A stretch of DNA of 64,000 bases from Piezodorus guildinii. Its lineage: Eukaryota > Arthropoda > Insecta > Hemiptera > Pentatomidae. The stretch lies in the NCBI GenBank assembly GCA_023052935.1, contig CM041298.1, positions 64,722,217 through 64,786,216 of the forward strand. The letters are read 5' to 3'. The first letter of the stretch is position 1; every line of letters starts with the position of its first letter. A program made the position numbers and the translations under genes. The notes under the pieces are model-generated. The model had not been told where the DNA came from, did not search any database, and worked only from the letters and a program-made list of their open reading frames with translations. Of the stretch, positions 1 to 11,495 are shown in pieces.

Positions 1-620
1 TACAGCAATAGTCAAAGTGGGGGAATATTAGGGCGATAAATGTCTAGACTATTACGCCCGTTTTGAATTGTAAAGAAAGTATTCACAGCTAAAATTAGGC
101 ACAGCTTTTGCAAAAGGAAACCGAACATTGTCCACAAATATTTTGTTCGCATTTAATACTAACTATAGATAACTTCCTATTCTTGTTTCTTGGGCAAAAA
201 TAACATCTCCATTTCTTGGACGGGGTCTCCTGACTATATGTGTTAGATTTTGCTGCTTTTTCCCCTGATAATGATTAAACTTTGAACTGAAGCTCTCGAG
301 GAAGTTTGGGATTTTCTGATCGTCTGGTCATGTGATCCTTTATCAAGGATGATCCCAGCTTCTTAATAAAGTTAAAAAGGTACATCAAACAACACGATCA
401 TGATACATTTCTTTCAACAAATTGAAAAACATACTTTCAATAAATCCGAACAGTAATGGTAAGGTGGTGTCCATAGGACACTAATAACACTGCCCTAAAG
501 CAATGCCGGAAAAAAAACTGACTAAAAAAGGATGCTATATTGCAATAATGTCGAAACTGGCCGATTCCACAAGCCGATTGAATCCGGACATTGGGATTTA
601 CAAATCTTTAAAGAGGCTCT

Positions 621-692
<72 letters not shown>

Positions 693-1630
693 TTAAGACA
701 GATTAGATGGGTACTCCTTAAGACGGTTTCATTAAGCAACATCGAGCATATTCAGCATTAGCAGTTGCTGGATGACCAGGGAATTTCTCTTTCCTTCCGT
801 TTATGTGAGAGCCGTTAGCTTAATGGAGGCAAACCACAACGACCGGACTTAGAAGTAATGACACTGCCCTGTATAATCATTCTAAATAATGTCGTGGTCT
901 TACTCGACGTCAAATAACCGCTGACCTTGAGAAGTCATAATCCGTAGATCTTTACCGATACTTCATTGTCGGAGTGAGTGCGTGAAAAGCACACTGCCTT
1001 GCAAACATATTTCTTGCTGCATTATTATAAATTCATTTTGAGGCGTTCTCATATGACATTTGAATTAAAAAGTCAAAATTTTCCATATGTCCATATCCTC
1101 TTTACGTTCCTAACCGTAGAACTAAAAGTTTTTTGTCCGCTAATTTATCCTCTGGAATTCTTTACCTACTTATATCCCCTATGCTGCGTATCTACCCATC
1201 TGTCCCTTAAAGCAATTGTGATGTTTTAATTATGATTATAATATTTTAAAATTAATACTGTCCATCCATTCTCCATATTACAACTTTGCTATCAACTTAT
1301 TTATTTTTTATTTTTCCTAATTATTAAAATTATCTACTGATGATTGTTTTTAGATTTTAAAATAGTTTTTGTTGTATATACCATATATTCACCTACCATT
1401 GTGTTCCCTTTGTCTGTTGGTCAAACCTGTATATTTCATCTGTACATATATTTTATTCTGAAGGGGCTTATCCGAGAATATACTTATTTTCTATTTCTAT
1501 TTCTATATAGCCTATTTTTTTTTTTAAACATATTTATTGATATCTACAACTGTATTTTAAAAAAATTACATCAAGTAAATGTGATGGTTATATAGAAAAC
1601 TGTCATGAAATACATGTAGAGCCACTACCC
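1..1630. other. Unassigned AT-rich DNA
   Basis: No coding region or known element could be supported. The short open frames here are AT-rich, have no recognisable motif, and one simply runs through the (TA)n tract. Apart from that tract I see nothing of note. Confidence 0.5.
623..690. repeat. (AT)n microsatellite
   Basis: About 34 uninterrupted AT units. Five other long (TA)n tracts occur in the window, so this is a genome-wide habit rather than a local feature. Confidence 0.97.
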
Positions 1631-1639
1631 AGTGGCAGC

Positions 1640-2240
1640 ACTCTAAAAATATTCTAAACTAGAAGGTCTCGTGGCCGTCTTCTTTTCTGACGCCTCGGAG
1701 GATTATCAGGGATCGATGAGGAAGCAAGGATTGAAACTAATGGATTGTAGTGGGAATAGAGTTTGTCATGGAAGTAACGGTACCTGGTTCGGGCTAAGTC
1801 AGCTACAAATAGAATATTAAGGTCTTTATGGATGAGTTTATTTGTGAGAAAATAAGGAGCATTGAGGATTTTACGAAGGATTTTTGATTGTAAGGAATGG
1901 ATACAAGAGGAATTCGATGGTTTAGTAGAGCCCCATAGCTAGAGTTCATATCGGTCTTATGATAACCATATCATAAATAAGTCTTTTGTAATTAAGTGGA
2001 AGGTTGGAGCGTTTGTCCAGTAAGTGTTAAAGTAGTCGAAAACGTCGGGCAGTTTTTTATCGTTTCAGTCTTGTATGGGGATTCCAAGTGAGACGTTTGT
2101 CAAGGTGGAGTCCTAGGTATCTAATCTGTTCAACTGAGGCTAGCGGATTGTCATTTAAGGATACTGTAGGACAGGAAGTCATTGGTTTACGACGAAGGGT
2201 AAAGGTTATCTGGTGGGATAGCTTAAAAATCGAACCGAAA
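1640..2240 (-). pseudogene. Decayed Jockey-like LINE 3' end
   Basis: The sequence aligns by eye to the C-terminal half of the Jockey-like reverse transcriptase ORF at 40680-41110. Shared landmarks on the plus strand include 'aataaggagcatt', 'taagtagtcg' and 'gtcttgtatg.ggttccaag'. No open frame survives. The 3' part (1660-1960) also matches the LINE remnant at 26430-26715, into which the polymerase palindrome inserted, so this copy shows roughly what that site looked like before insertion. The reading direction (minus) follows from the better copy. Confidence 0.72.
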
Positions 2241-2415
2241 AACCTTAATTTCTTGAGTATTATAATAACAATTATTTTTTTAATATTTTCATTACCAAGT
2301 CGAAATTTAGTATTTTCAGAGCTGTCTTCTGTTTATTATTTACATCTAACCTTCCCTCATTCTCAGTTCAATTTAAACAAAAATTGAACTAATTGTGTCA
2401 AATATTTGGTTTTTT

Positions 2416-3886
2416 CTTTCACTTATGTATATATGAAATATATAGTAAGGGAAAGTATTGCGATCGTGAAAATTTTTTAATTCGAGTTTTCATCGAAAGT
2501 TCACGTTTCAGGGTCTCCTAAGTCCAAATTTCCAAGTTCCGCAAAAATATGGGTGTGTGTATGTGTGTGTGTGTAAGGCTAGCTCAAAAATAATAAGTTG
2601 TTTAAAACTGAAATTTGATCTTTAAGAAGCGTTTATGCCTGAGATGTTACTGCAACTTAGTCATAAAATCGGCCAACCAGAAGTTCTCTTTATTCCTTGC
2701 ATTTTGCACTATTTTACGATTTTATCAAAAAAGGCTCTAAGGATTTTGATTAAACTTGCTAAATCGATATAAAATTCAATAGGCTTTAATATCATTTGCG
2801 TTTCATTCTGATTATAATAGTTTGACAGAGGTTAAATGCCGATATTTGAAATTTTTTTTTCTGTAAAGTATCTTCAATTTTATACATGTAAAATAATTTA
2901 CCAAACCATCATCTTAGCATTGATAAGGAACGGGCGAAGATAAGAGTTGAAAAAATTCTATATCAAAATTAAAAAAATATCTTTGTGCAAAATCTGTGTC
3001 TCCAACATAACAACATTAATATATATATGTATAATATACCGTTGAAAAGCTCATGATTTTAGAAAAAATATTATTTTATACACAAAATAGTAAAAGTCAA
3101 TGGAGAGTGATGGAAAGCCGATAAAACCAACTGATTCTTAAAGATACTTATATAACACAAGCTGTTGCCCGCGACTTCGTCTGCATCAATTTCTGTTATT
3201 ATGATCGCTATTAAGAAGTTTTTAAAATGATATATTTTAAAGTTCTTCTGTATAAATGACATTTTTAGTTTTAGTTTCTTGTGGCAGAAGAACATACTGA
3301 TATTCTCCGACACCCGATCTTGACGTAAATCGATTCCTACGTGTTTAAATGTTTTCCCATGTGATTTATTAATTGTTATGGCAAGAGATAAAGTAACGGA
3401 AAATTGAATTATTTTAAAATTTAAAGGTAAATCATTTGGAATCATTGGTATGCGAGGTTAATTTTCCCAGTTCCAGATTTTCTGCTGATTCTTCACTCCT
3501 GTTGGTCTTAGCGTGATTTTATATACTCTAAAGCCTTCCTCGATAAATGGACAATCCATCACAAAAAGAAATTTTCAATTCGAACAAATAGTTTCTGAGA
3601 TCAACGCGTTCAAACAAACTCTTCAGCTTTATAATATTACTATAGATATTTTTTATAAAACACATGTTTTTACCTGACATTAACATAATTAAATAATTAA
3701 TTTTTAACTTTTTTTTTTTTTGGATCACGCAGCCGATCTGGAAATAAAGAAATACATACGATTGATTCATTTTTAATTCTCGAACAAAAATTATTTCATT
3801 CCTATTTCAAATTAAAAATTATTCAATTAATTTTTATCATCAGAGGTACGTGAAAGACGTGTGTTGCACGGACTAATTTTTTATAA
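2416..3886 (+). repeat. Family A repeat, copy 1 (interrupted)
   Basis: It starts with CTTTCACTTA and the conserved 'gaaatatatagtaagg' block, includes a short (GT)n tract, and ends with AGGTACGTGAAAGACGTGTG, the degenerate right end of the family. Non-coding. It is longer than the usual 0.87 kb because a Helitron-derived segment lies at about 3148-3635. The consensus resumes at about 3640 ('ataaaacacatgttt'). Confidence 0.8.
3071..3445 (-). pseudogene. Helitron RepHel helicase C-terminal remnant
   Basis: The minus-strand frame reads IPNDLPLNFKIIQF followed by LAITINKSHGK and VGIDLR. This is the C-terminal signature of Helitron/PIF1-type helicases, normally close to FPV-LAFAMTINKSQGQ and VGIDLR. 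Helitrons move by rolling-circle replication with a Rep-helicase protein. Only the last helicase motifs survive. An in-frame TAA stands just upstream where family members read a Leu/Ile, and the tail runs into the 'gctgttgcccgcgacttcg' sequence and then family A sequence. The helicase-derived part is about 3148-3445; the rest of this frame is host repeat. Confidence 0.7.
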
Positions 3887-4348
3887 TTTACGCAAACCGT
3901 AGTAATTTGCATGTGTTTTCCCTATTATTGTAAATACATCCTATTTGTTATTAAACGTTAAGTCTATATAGATATGTTTGGATTGCATTGCGGGTTACCT
4001 GTCTTCTACAAGGCACGGCTTTAGCATAGGAATGCTCGCATGTGAAATATCTCTGGTATTTAGTGTGAACAGGAAATGATTCGAACAATCATCTAATATG
4101 CAATTCCTCCTGTTTATGTATGTATTTAGGTCTTGGCTGATGAATCTAATTATAATGTATATCTTCTTCTATGAGATAGCATGTGAGATTTAAATACAAA
4201 ATGTACATGATACGTGTTTTGGTTGAGAGGGAACAGTGAGTGTGATTGGTGCTAAGATAATATTTTTTTTTTTTTTATATGCAAGTGACTGTCAAGACTT
4301 GACACCAAATCCTATATGGTCAATATGTTTTTGCCAAGATAATATTCA
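3887..4348. other. Unassigned AT-rich DNA
   Basis: Spacer between family A copy 1 and the tail of RTE copy 1. It has a 15-nt T run near 4262. No gene or element recognised. Confidence 0.5.
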
Positions 4349-4371
4349 TAATAATAATAATAATAATAGGC

Positions 4372-4878
4372 TTAGCGAACCCGAAGGTTCGATGCCGATA
4401 CCACCAAACTTCGCCTACACAGACTCGTCCAATGTTCGCCGGTCAAGCCCAAGCCCCCGAGATCAGCTTTAACGCAATCCTCCCATCGCAGCTTCGGCCT
4501 ACCTTTCGGACGCCTACTAGTCGGATCAGCAAATACCAACTTTCTTGGAATCCGTTCCTCACCGAGCCCAACAATTTTACTCGCCCATTTGAGTCTCCGC
4601 GACGCTATCAACTCAATTATATTCACAGCATACAAGTTCCGCAATTCCGCGTTGTGTAACCTTTTAAACTCCCCATTGCCCTCATCCCTCTTCGGACCAA
4701 ATATTTTACGCAGCACCTTATTTTCGAAAACCTTAAGCCGTTGTTCATCCCTCAAAGTAAGCGGCCACGTTTTATATCCGTTAAGAACCGTTGGAAGAAT
4801 AATAGTTTTATAAATTCTAATCTTTAAGTTTTTAGATAGAAGCCGCGACCTAAGTAACTTAGCAATGAATAATAACAC
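4372..4878 (-). pseudogene. RTE-like LINE C-terminal domain
   Basis: A 168-codon frame that continues the reverse transcriptase after a frameshift at about 4840-4878. It contains the thumb and C-terminal signatures of this LINE group: LKIRIYKTIILPTVLNG, FENKVLRKIFGPKRDE, and the basic stretch RRPKGRPKLRWEDC. It ends at the same Leu-Arg-Val-Arg terminus as copies 2 and 3. Function inferred from the family: it follows the polymerase palm and probably binds template RNA. Confidence 0.85.
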
Positions 4879-5732
4879 GCATTTCCCACCTTTAACCGGG
4901 ACTTTATTTCTTCCTGGATTTCATTTTTTCTAGCTATAATTGAACCTAAATACTTGAATTTTTCTACGAATTCAAAAGTATGCCCTGATATATCAATATC
5001 ACCAAGATCGCCACCATTTCTGCTACTAATCATATATTTCGTTTTATCGGTATTTAATTCGAGTCCTATTTCTTTACCGGTTTTTATTAACACGCTTGTA
5101 TTTAGCTGTATGGTTTCCGTGTCTTCACCTAGCAGTACCAAATCATCGGCATACCCCAAAACCGGAATCTTGTCACCCATATTTAAGCCTTTCTCCGTAC
5201 ACATCACCTCTTCTATGATATATTCTAAAGCTATATTAAACAAAACAGGTGAAGGGGAGTCACCCTGTTTCAAACCAGATCGCACTTCAAATCTCTCGGA
5301 GTAATTATGACCGATTCTAACTTTATGAAATGTTTCCGACAAACACATCTCTACTAGGTTTACTAATTTTCTAGGTATTCCCTGTTCAATCATGATGTTA
5401 TGTAGCTTCTGACGGTCTATTGAATCATACGCCTTTTTAAAATCGATAAAAAGTTGATGGACTACACCGTTGTATTCCAATTTTTTCTCTAATATTTGAC
5501 GTAAGGAAAATATTTGATCAATAGTCGAGCGATTCCGCCTAAAACCACATTGGTAATCTCCGATAATTTCCTCAGCGTATTCCGTGATTCGGCTAGTTAG
5601 TATTGACGTGAATATTTTATAGCATACTGGAGAGAAGAGAGATCCCACGATAGTTGTTACAATCCGTCCTTGGTCCTTTTTTGTGAATCGGAATAAGTAT
5701 TGATTATTTCCATTGTTCGGGCATTTTTTCAT
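4824..5732 (-). pseudogene. RTE-like reverse transcriptase, copy 1
   Basis: 302 codons covering most of the reverse transcriptase, which primes on nicked chromosomal DNA. Motifs include QCGFRRNRSTIDQIFSLRQI, the FKKAYDSIDR block, SGLKQGDSPSPVLFNIALEY, the catalytic YADDLVLLG, and the 'KFKYLGSIIARKNEIQEEIKS' region. The N-terminal 35 residues are out of frame compared with copy 2, whose equivalent reads MPEEWKESILIPIHKKG. The C-terminal part is frameshifted into 4372-4878. The catalytic aspartates are intact but the ORF as a whole is dead. Confidence 0.9.
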
Positions 5733-6765
5733 TTTCCCAGATCTTTTTAACTAAAACATGTAATTTGGAAACGCCCGCTTCTCCACACGCCTTAATTAAT
5801 TCACTCGTGATATTATCATTTCCTGCAGCTTTATAACTTTTTAATTTTCCTATCGCCATTTCGACTTCCTCTTTACTCGGTGCGTCTATCCATGGTTCAG
5901 CGCTCTGATATTCAGATTGAGGAGATAGATTATTATTTTCCGTATTGAGAATGTCGTCAAAGTGTTGTTTAAATTTATTTAATATCTCAGTCGGATCCGC
6001 AATTATATTGTTATTTGCATCTTTAACCGCATTTAACAGGGGTTCAAATCTTTTACGCGATTTGCTTATACCTCTCTACATCTCTCTTACGTTATTTTCG
6101 CTTCTGAGTTTTTCTATTTCTATTATTTTGTCTTTAAGATACTCTCTTTTCTTATTTTTTAAAAATTTTGAGGTCTCTTTTTTTACTACACGAAAGTAAG
6201 TCACGTTATCATCGCTTGGATTATTTAAGGAGTTCAGTTTAGCGGTTTTTCTTTTTTCACACATATTTCGTCCCCGTCAAACCAGGGTTTGTTCTTTTTA
6301 TTTTCGATCTTCCTCCGACCTCTTTTATATTTTCTCTGGTCCCTTCCCATAATTTGTTTACATCTTCGTGTTCCTCGTCTAAAGATTCCAAAGCTTCGAA
6401 CCTATTTTTTACTTCTATCGCGAATTGTTTTCTAATTCCGGGATTGTTCAGTTTAACTAAATCAAAGTTCTCGGGATGAATATAGTTAAATGTTCTCTTT
6501 TTTTTGCCATCTGTTTTGTACTAAAACATGATCGATTTGATTCCGTGTTTGTCCATCCGGCGATGTCTACGTATACTTATGAATATCCTTATCCTTAAAC
6601 GTAGTACTTTTGATCACTAGGTTTTTCGAAATGGCAAAGTTTATTAGTCGGGTACCATTATCATTACTATATTCGTGCAAACTTTCTTATCGTAAACCGA
6701 CTCTAGTTTATCATAAAATTCGCATTTTACTTCATCATCACTATCATCGGTGGGAGAATGAATGT

Positions 6766-7011
6766 TTATAAACGACCTTGAAATATAGCAACCGATATTC
6801 TTTCACTAAAGAACTGTACGTCCCGTAATGCGGAATGAAATCTATTCCTAATCAGAAACCCGGTACCTAAACAATAATTAACGCTCCCCCCGTACCAAAT
6901 AGTATACTTTCCTTCTGTTAACGAACCCTCCCCTGGCCAGCGAACCTCTTGTAATGCAACGATATCTAAATGGTACCCCTTCTGAGGAAATTCCACCGAC
7001 CATCCCCACAT
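6766..7011 (-). pseudogene. RTE-like endonuclease fragment, copy 1
   Basis: 81 codons with KGYHLDIVALQEVRWPGEG, the metal-binding Glu motif of the apurinic-type (EEP) endonuclease that nicks the target in LINE insertion, followed by KYTIWYGGS and GTGFLIRNRF. The first ten residues (MWGWSVEFPQ) come from the element's 5' leader joined by an internal deletion, so the N-terminal GTWNVRSLN block seen in copy 2 is missing. Confidence 0.8.
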
Positions 7012-7018
7012 TCTGTTA

Positions 7019-7387
7019 TTTATTTATTTGTACAAAAAAAATGTTTTGTTTCCTTATAAGTGTATTAACTGCTGAACAGATTACATATTTTAAATAATAA
7101 TAATAATAAATATTAAAAAAAAAATCAAAAAAGAGGCTTTGATCCTTTTGATATGTAAATGATTTCAATAAGGCTATTATTTGGTAGAAGTAGAGTCAAT
7201 GAAATCTCCTCTTTCATTTCAGGTTGAAAAAATAATAATGAAACTTATAAAAATAAAATCTAGGTGCATACAGTATGACTTTTCAGTTAACTCCGTCGAA
7301 ATTATCATAGAACAACCAATAATAGTTTGATAGTTCATGAACTAAAAAATAATATAGCTCTTAATCTTTATGTTACTTAAATTCCTA
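7019..7387. other. Unassigned DNA with (TAA)n
   Basis: AT-rich spacer with a short (ATTT)n tract at 7018-7030 and (AAT)n at about 7093-7110. No gene or element recognised. Confidence 0.5.
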
Positions 7388-7388
7388 T

Positions 7389-7600
7389 TACTTTCACTTA
7401 CCTATTTATGAAATATATAGTAAGAGAAAGTATTGCGATCCTTAAAATTTTCGAATTCCAATTTTCAACGAAAATACACGTTTTGGGTCCTCTGAGTCCA
7501 AATAACTAAGACCCGCAAAAAGGTGTGTGTGTCCGTATGTGTTGTAAGTTACAGAAACCTTTTCACTAAAATCGGCGGACCAAAAGTGCTACTTTATCCC
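7389..7600 (+). repeat. Family A repeat, 5' part (copy 2)
   Basis: Starts TACTTTCACTTACCT, keeps the 'gaaatatatagtaag' and 'gcgatc' blocks and a 'gtgtgtgtccgtatgtg' tract, then jumps at about 7600 into another copy. Confidence 0.85.
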
Positions 7601-9026
7601 ATATATTAAATATTTAGTAGGAAAAAGTATTGCGATCGTGAAAATTTTCGAATTCTAGTTTTCAGCGGAAATACACGTCTTAGGGTCCACTGAGTCTAAA
7701 TGACCCAGTCCCGAAAAAAAGGCCTGTGTGTATGTGTGGTAAGTCTAGTGCAAAAACGAAAAGTCGTACGGAACTGAAATTTCATATTTAAGACAACTGT
7801 ACACCCGAGATGTTACAGCAACTTTTTCACTAAAAACGGCTGACCAAAACTGCTACTTTATGCCATGCATTTTGCAGCTTTTTACGATTTTACTCAAAAA
7901 CGACTCTAATGACTTTGACTAAACATCGCTATGTAGATGTAAAATTTAATGGCCTTTAATATCATGTAGGTTTCATTCTATTTGAAATAGTCTTAACAGG
8001 GCTTAAATGGCGATATTTTAAAATGTCTTCCTCTAAAGTAACTTTAATTTTATAAACTCAGAAGAATTACCTATATCATCTTAATAGGCTGATAAAAAGC
8101 GGCCAAATGTAACCAGCAAAAAAAAAAAACTAGCTAAAATATTTTTTTATGAAATTTTTGGTTTTTAATGAAATGAACATTGAAAATGAAAAGTAAAATT
8201 TGAAAATATATTAAAAATTAAAAAATGAAAGTGAAATTGAAAATTAATATGATAATATGACAAATGAAAAATTGAAAATAATTGAAAAATGAAATAATAA
8301 AATGAAATTGAATAAATCTAAAAATACATAAATTTTAAATAAAAATTATAAATAGATAATGAAATTACTATTATCACTCTATATATGGTCGTGAAAAAAG
8401 TCGGCCAAATAGTAGACCAGCCAAAAACAATACCCGCAAAAATCTTGATTTTAAGAAATTTGGTTTACTGAACATGAGAAAAAGTAACATATGACTAACG
8501 TTTTAAAAAAGTACAAAGATTTTGAAACATGATTTTCACTTTATTTTGAAAAGTTTTTTTAAAAGGCAATCGGAAGTGAAATTAATGGCTTTAATAATTA
8601 GTTTACTTGATAATATGCTAACAGTTTAATATTATCTTAATATTATTTGATCATAAAATTAGGATTATCTGATACGATGATGAAACTAATTATAATTGAA
8701 TAATTCAGGAGATCAGCTATTTTTTAAATAATTTTTATTTTTGACGATATTGGCATAATTTGTAGATATCATCAGGAAAGCTAAAATTTCGGAAAAAATA
8801 AAATATTTAGAATAAAATGATGAAAAACTCCTGATTATTCTCACTAAAAATAAAATTTAATTAAAACCTATGTTTCTATACAAAATTATATCTTTATACT
8901 ATTGTTATCTAAATTATTTCGAAAATTTTTAAATTTTAAATGTTATTTACAATTTTTTAATTGTTTTTAACAGCAGAGGTAAGTGAAAGTCGTGTGTTGT
9001 CCGCAACAGATTTTTATCCCCTCATA
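7600..9026 (+). repeat. Family A repeat, copy 3 (expanded middle)
   Basis: Begins in the 5' block ('tatattaaatatttagtagg...gcgatcgtg') and ends AGGTAAGTGAAAGTCGTGTG at 8978-9000. The middle is expanded: 8160-8340 is a GAAAAT-rich tract, and 8395-8470 repeats the 'cggccaaat..accagc' segment found at 8100-8120. Confidence 0.8.
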
Positions 9027-9779
9027 TTAACAGAATTACCGTTTTATTAACTGCCAGCTTGGTTCTTGTGAACGTGACATTGTGATTTAAGGGATTCTAA
9101 CATATATATTTTCTTATTTATTTCCTTTTCTGCTAAAATTTTCTTTTCTTTTCCCGAAAGCGTGGACAGTTGGTAATACCTTGATGTCGCGGTGGGAGGA
9201 TGTAGGACCTAATTGTCGCAGAGGTGGCCGCAGAATTACAACCGTGTGTGCCCTGCGTGTTTGCACTGTTATATGGCCCTGTGTTTTCTCTCCAGAGCTC
9301 TATATCCGGAAAAAGAAGGTGGGTATATGTTTCACTCTCACTTCCATTACATTTTTCTAAATGTTATTTGCCTTGCCAAAGCTTTCTCCTCGCAACTTAC
9401 TTACTTACCTCGCTACAAGTAAGAATTCATTCAAGTTACGATGAAGAAATATACTGAAATTAACGAACTTTCAAACATTACAAACGTAAAGACTAACTTA
9501 AGACTTAATATTTAAATTATTATTATTTACTACTTGGAGAAACACTAATAACACTGGTCTGCAACGAAATCCTCCTTTAATAAAAATATAATAAATACGA
9601 AGAGCTTAATACGCTAAATCGATGTTTGCTTTCCATTTTTTTCTATCACGCATAGAAATTTTTTGAAGTTTTTTTTTTTAATTTCTCATAATTACGTGTG
9701 TTTTGTCTGACGGCAATAAATATCCTTCTATTCCTTTATCGCGCGCAACAAAAATTAATGAAAATTATGGAAATATGAA
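9027..9779. other. Unassigned DNA, slightly GC-richer patch
   Basis: The 9170-9310 stretch is less AT-rich than its surroundings and holds two overlapping frames of 69 and 77 codons. Neither shows a motif I recognise, nor a splice-bounded exon structure I can defend. Confidence 0.4.
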
Positions 9780-10175
9780 GTTGTTATTGGACAGCATAAG
9801 TGGAACATTTGTGCTGATCTAAAAGTTGTTGCAATTTTAACTGGACTGCAAGGAGGACATACCAAATTTTGTTGCTTTTTAAGCGAATAGGACAAGTCGG
9901 GCTAGAGAAAAGCATAACATATTAAAAATTTGGCCACAAAGAATGAGTTTGATCCCTGTAGTCAAGAATTTAAAAGAAGAACCTTTAATTTCAAGTGATT
10001 AAATTTGACCCATATAAAGTTGGACACGAAAAATGAATAAAAAATTAACACGGCGAAAGGTTTCATCAAGACATATTGTACATAAAAAAACGCTACAATG
10101 GAAAATAGTCAGATGCTAGCCGATTTCTGTTGGTCGCTTCGTCACGAAACACCTATAGAAAATATGAAAAGGAAG
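9779..10175 (+). pseudogene. Decayed multicopy invertebrate gene (GERFHQDI family)
   Basis: Conceptual translation from 9779 gives QHKWNICADLKVVAILTGLQ and then TKFCCFLSE, and from about 10050 gives GERFHQDIL and KRYNGK. A shifted frame continues MLADFCWSLRHETP. These blocks occur in this order in a large uncharacterised protein family found in many copies in hemipteran and other invertebrate genomes, probably carried by transposons. About 100 residues between the two blocks are missing, and there are several stops and at least one frameshift. The family assignment comes from memory of these motifs; its function is unknown to me. Confidence 0.62.
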
Positions 10176-10690
10176 AAAACTACAAAGTGAAATAATTATT
10201 AATAACCAGAAATGAGAGTATCTAATGATCTGTAGGTTTTGTAATATCACATTTTTTTCAGTTTGAACAACTATAATATATGTTTTTAGCAAAAATGTGA
10301 GTTTCATTTAAAACCCCCATTGAAAAAAAAAATATATATATGTGATACGGAAGATTTAATACTATATTTCATTTAGAATTATCTAATTTATCATTCGTTA
10401 TAAATGAAATAGAAAAGAGGGAGAATTTTTTTTTTTTTTTTGCAGATCAGTGTTAGAGAATGTCTCACTCTATCTTATTATCTTTTTATTTCAAACTTAC
10501 CATCTTTCTTCCTGATTTTTGCTTTTAAGGGTTGAAATGGACAGAGGATAAATTTGATAGAGACTTGTCTCTTTGTGATTTCCAGCATGTAGCGATGCGT
10601 GTATGGTCTAAAGGAAGGCTATGAATCTAGAAAATGCCCGAACCTAATAGAAGAGGTGACCATAGGAAGCATAATATTTAAGTTCTGTCA
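10176..10690. other. Unassigned AT-rich DNA
   Basis: Contains a T run at about 10427-10441 and no recognisable gene or element. Confidence 0.45.
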
Positions 10691-10694
10691 CATA

Positions 10695-11495
10695 AGTGAG
10701 GTTTCAGGTTAAGAGGTGTGTCTGTGTTTGTGGTAACTCCCGGGCGGAAACAGTAAGTCCTATGAAACTGAAATTTCATATTTAAGACAATTATACGCCC
10801 GAGATGTGACAAAACATTTTTTATCAAAATGAGCTTACCAGAAGAGGCACTTTATACAATGCATTTTGCACCTTTTTTCGATTTTCTTGAAAACGGTTCC
10901 GACGATTTTGATTAAACTCGCTATATCGATGTATAATTTAATGGGCTTTAATATCATGTATGTTTTATTCTGATTAAAATGGTCTGACAGGGCTTAAATG
11001 CCGATTTTTTAAATTTTCTTCCCCTAAAGTACCTTTAATTTTGTAGATTCAATAAAAATAACTATATTGTCTTGTTAACGCTGATAAAAACAGGTAAATA
11101 TACAAATTGAATAAATTCGATACCCAACTAAAGGAGAAAACAGAAAAAATATTTTTTTAATGCAATTTTTCGTTTTTGAACATAAGAGCAGTAATATACA
11201 TGCATGATATACCGTTGGAAAGCTAAAGATTTTAGAAAAAATATTATCTCATACACATGCTTTTAAAAGTTAATAGAGAGTGATGAAATGAACATAAACT
11301 AACTGATTATTTTAGATAATAATATAATAGATTTTTTAATAAAATAAATGTTTCTATATAAATTCAATTTAATTAATTCCTTAATAGTTTCACGTATTTT
11401 TATCTCTAACTGTATTTGAAAAATCTTTTATTGATTTTAAAAATGGAGGTAAGTGAAAGTCGTGTGTTGCCCGCACCAGATTTTTTATTATTGGA
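10695..11495 (+). repeat. Family A repeat, copy 4 (5' truncated)
   Basis: Starts inside the family near the (GT)n tract and runs to the right end AGGTAAGTGAAAGTCGTGTGTTGCCCGCACCAG at about 11447-11480. No ORF. Confidence 0.87.

Larger units (their letters stand above)
4350..7018 (-). mobile_element. RTE-like LINE, copy 1 (defective)
   Basis: Read on the minus strand: a short leader and an endonuclease fragment near 7018-6766, a linker, the reverse transcriptase at 5732-4824, a C-terminal domain ending near 4372, then an (ATT)n tail at 4350-4369. Compared with copy 2 (12903-15564), the leader is joined directly to 'aggggtaccatt', so the first part of the endonuclease is deleted. Several frameshifts are present. 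It does, however, keep the endonuclease-to-linker stretch (about 6300-6760) that copy 2 lacks. No clear target duplication found. Confidence 0.88.

Noticed and set aside
503..706. 67-codon frame at the window start
   Set aside because: Its C-terminal half is a translated (TA)n tract (alternating Ile-Tyr); no motif.
4251..4348. Short direct repeat 'aagataatatt' near the tail of RTE copy 1 as its target duplication
   Set aside because: Both copies lie on the same side of the element.
9213..9457. Two overlapping frames in a GC-richer patch
   Set aside because: No domain, no splice context, and the two frames contradict each other.
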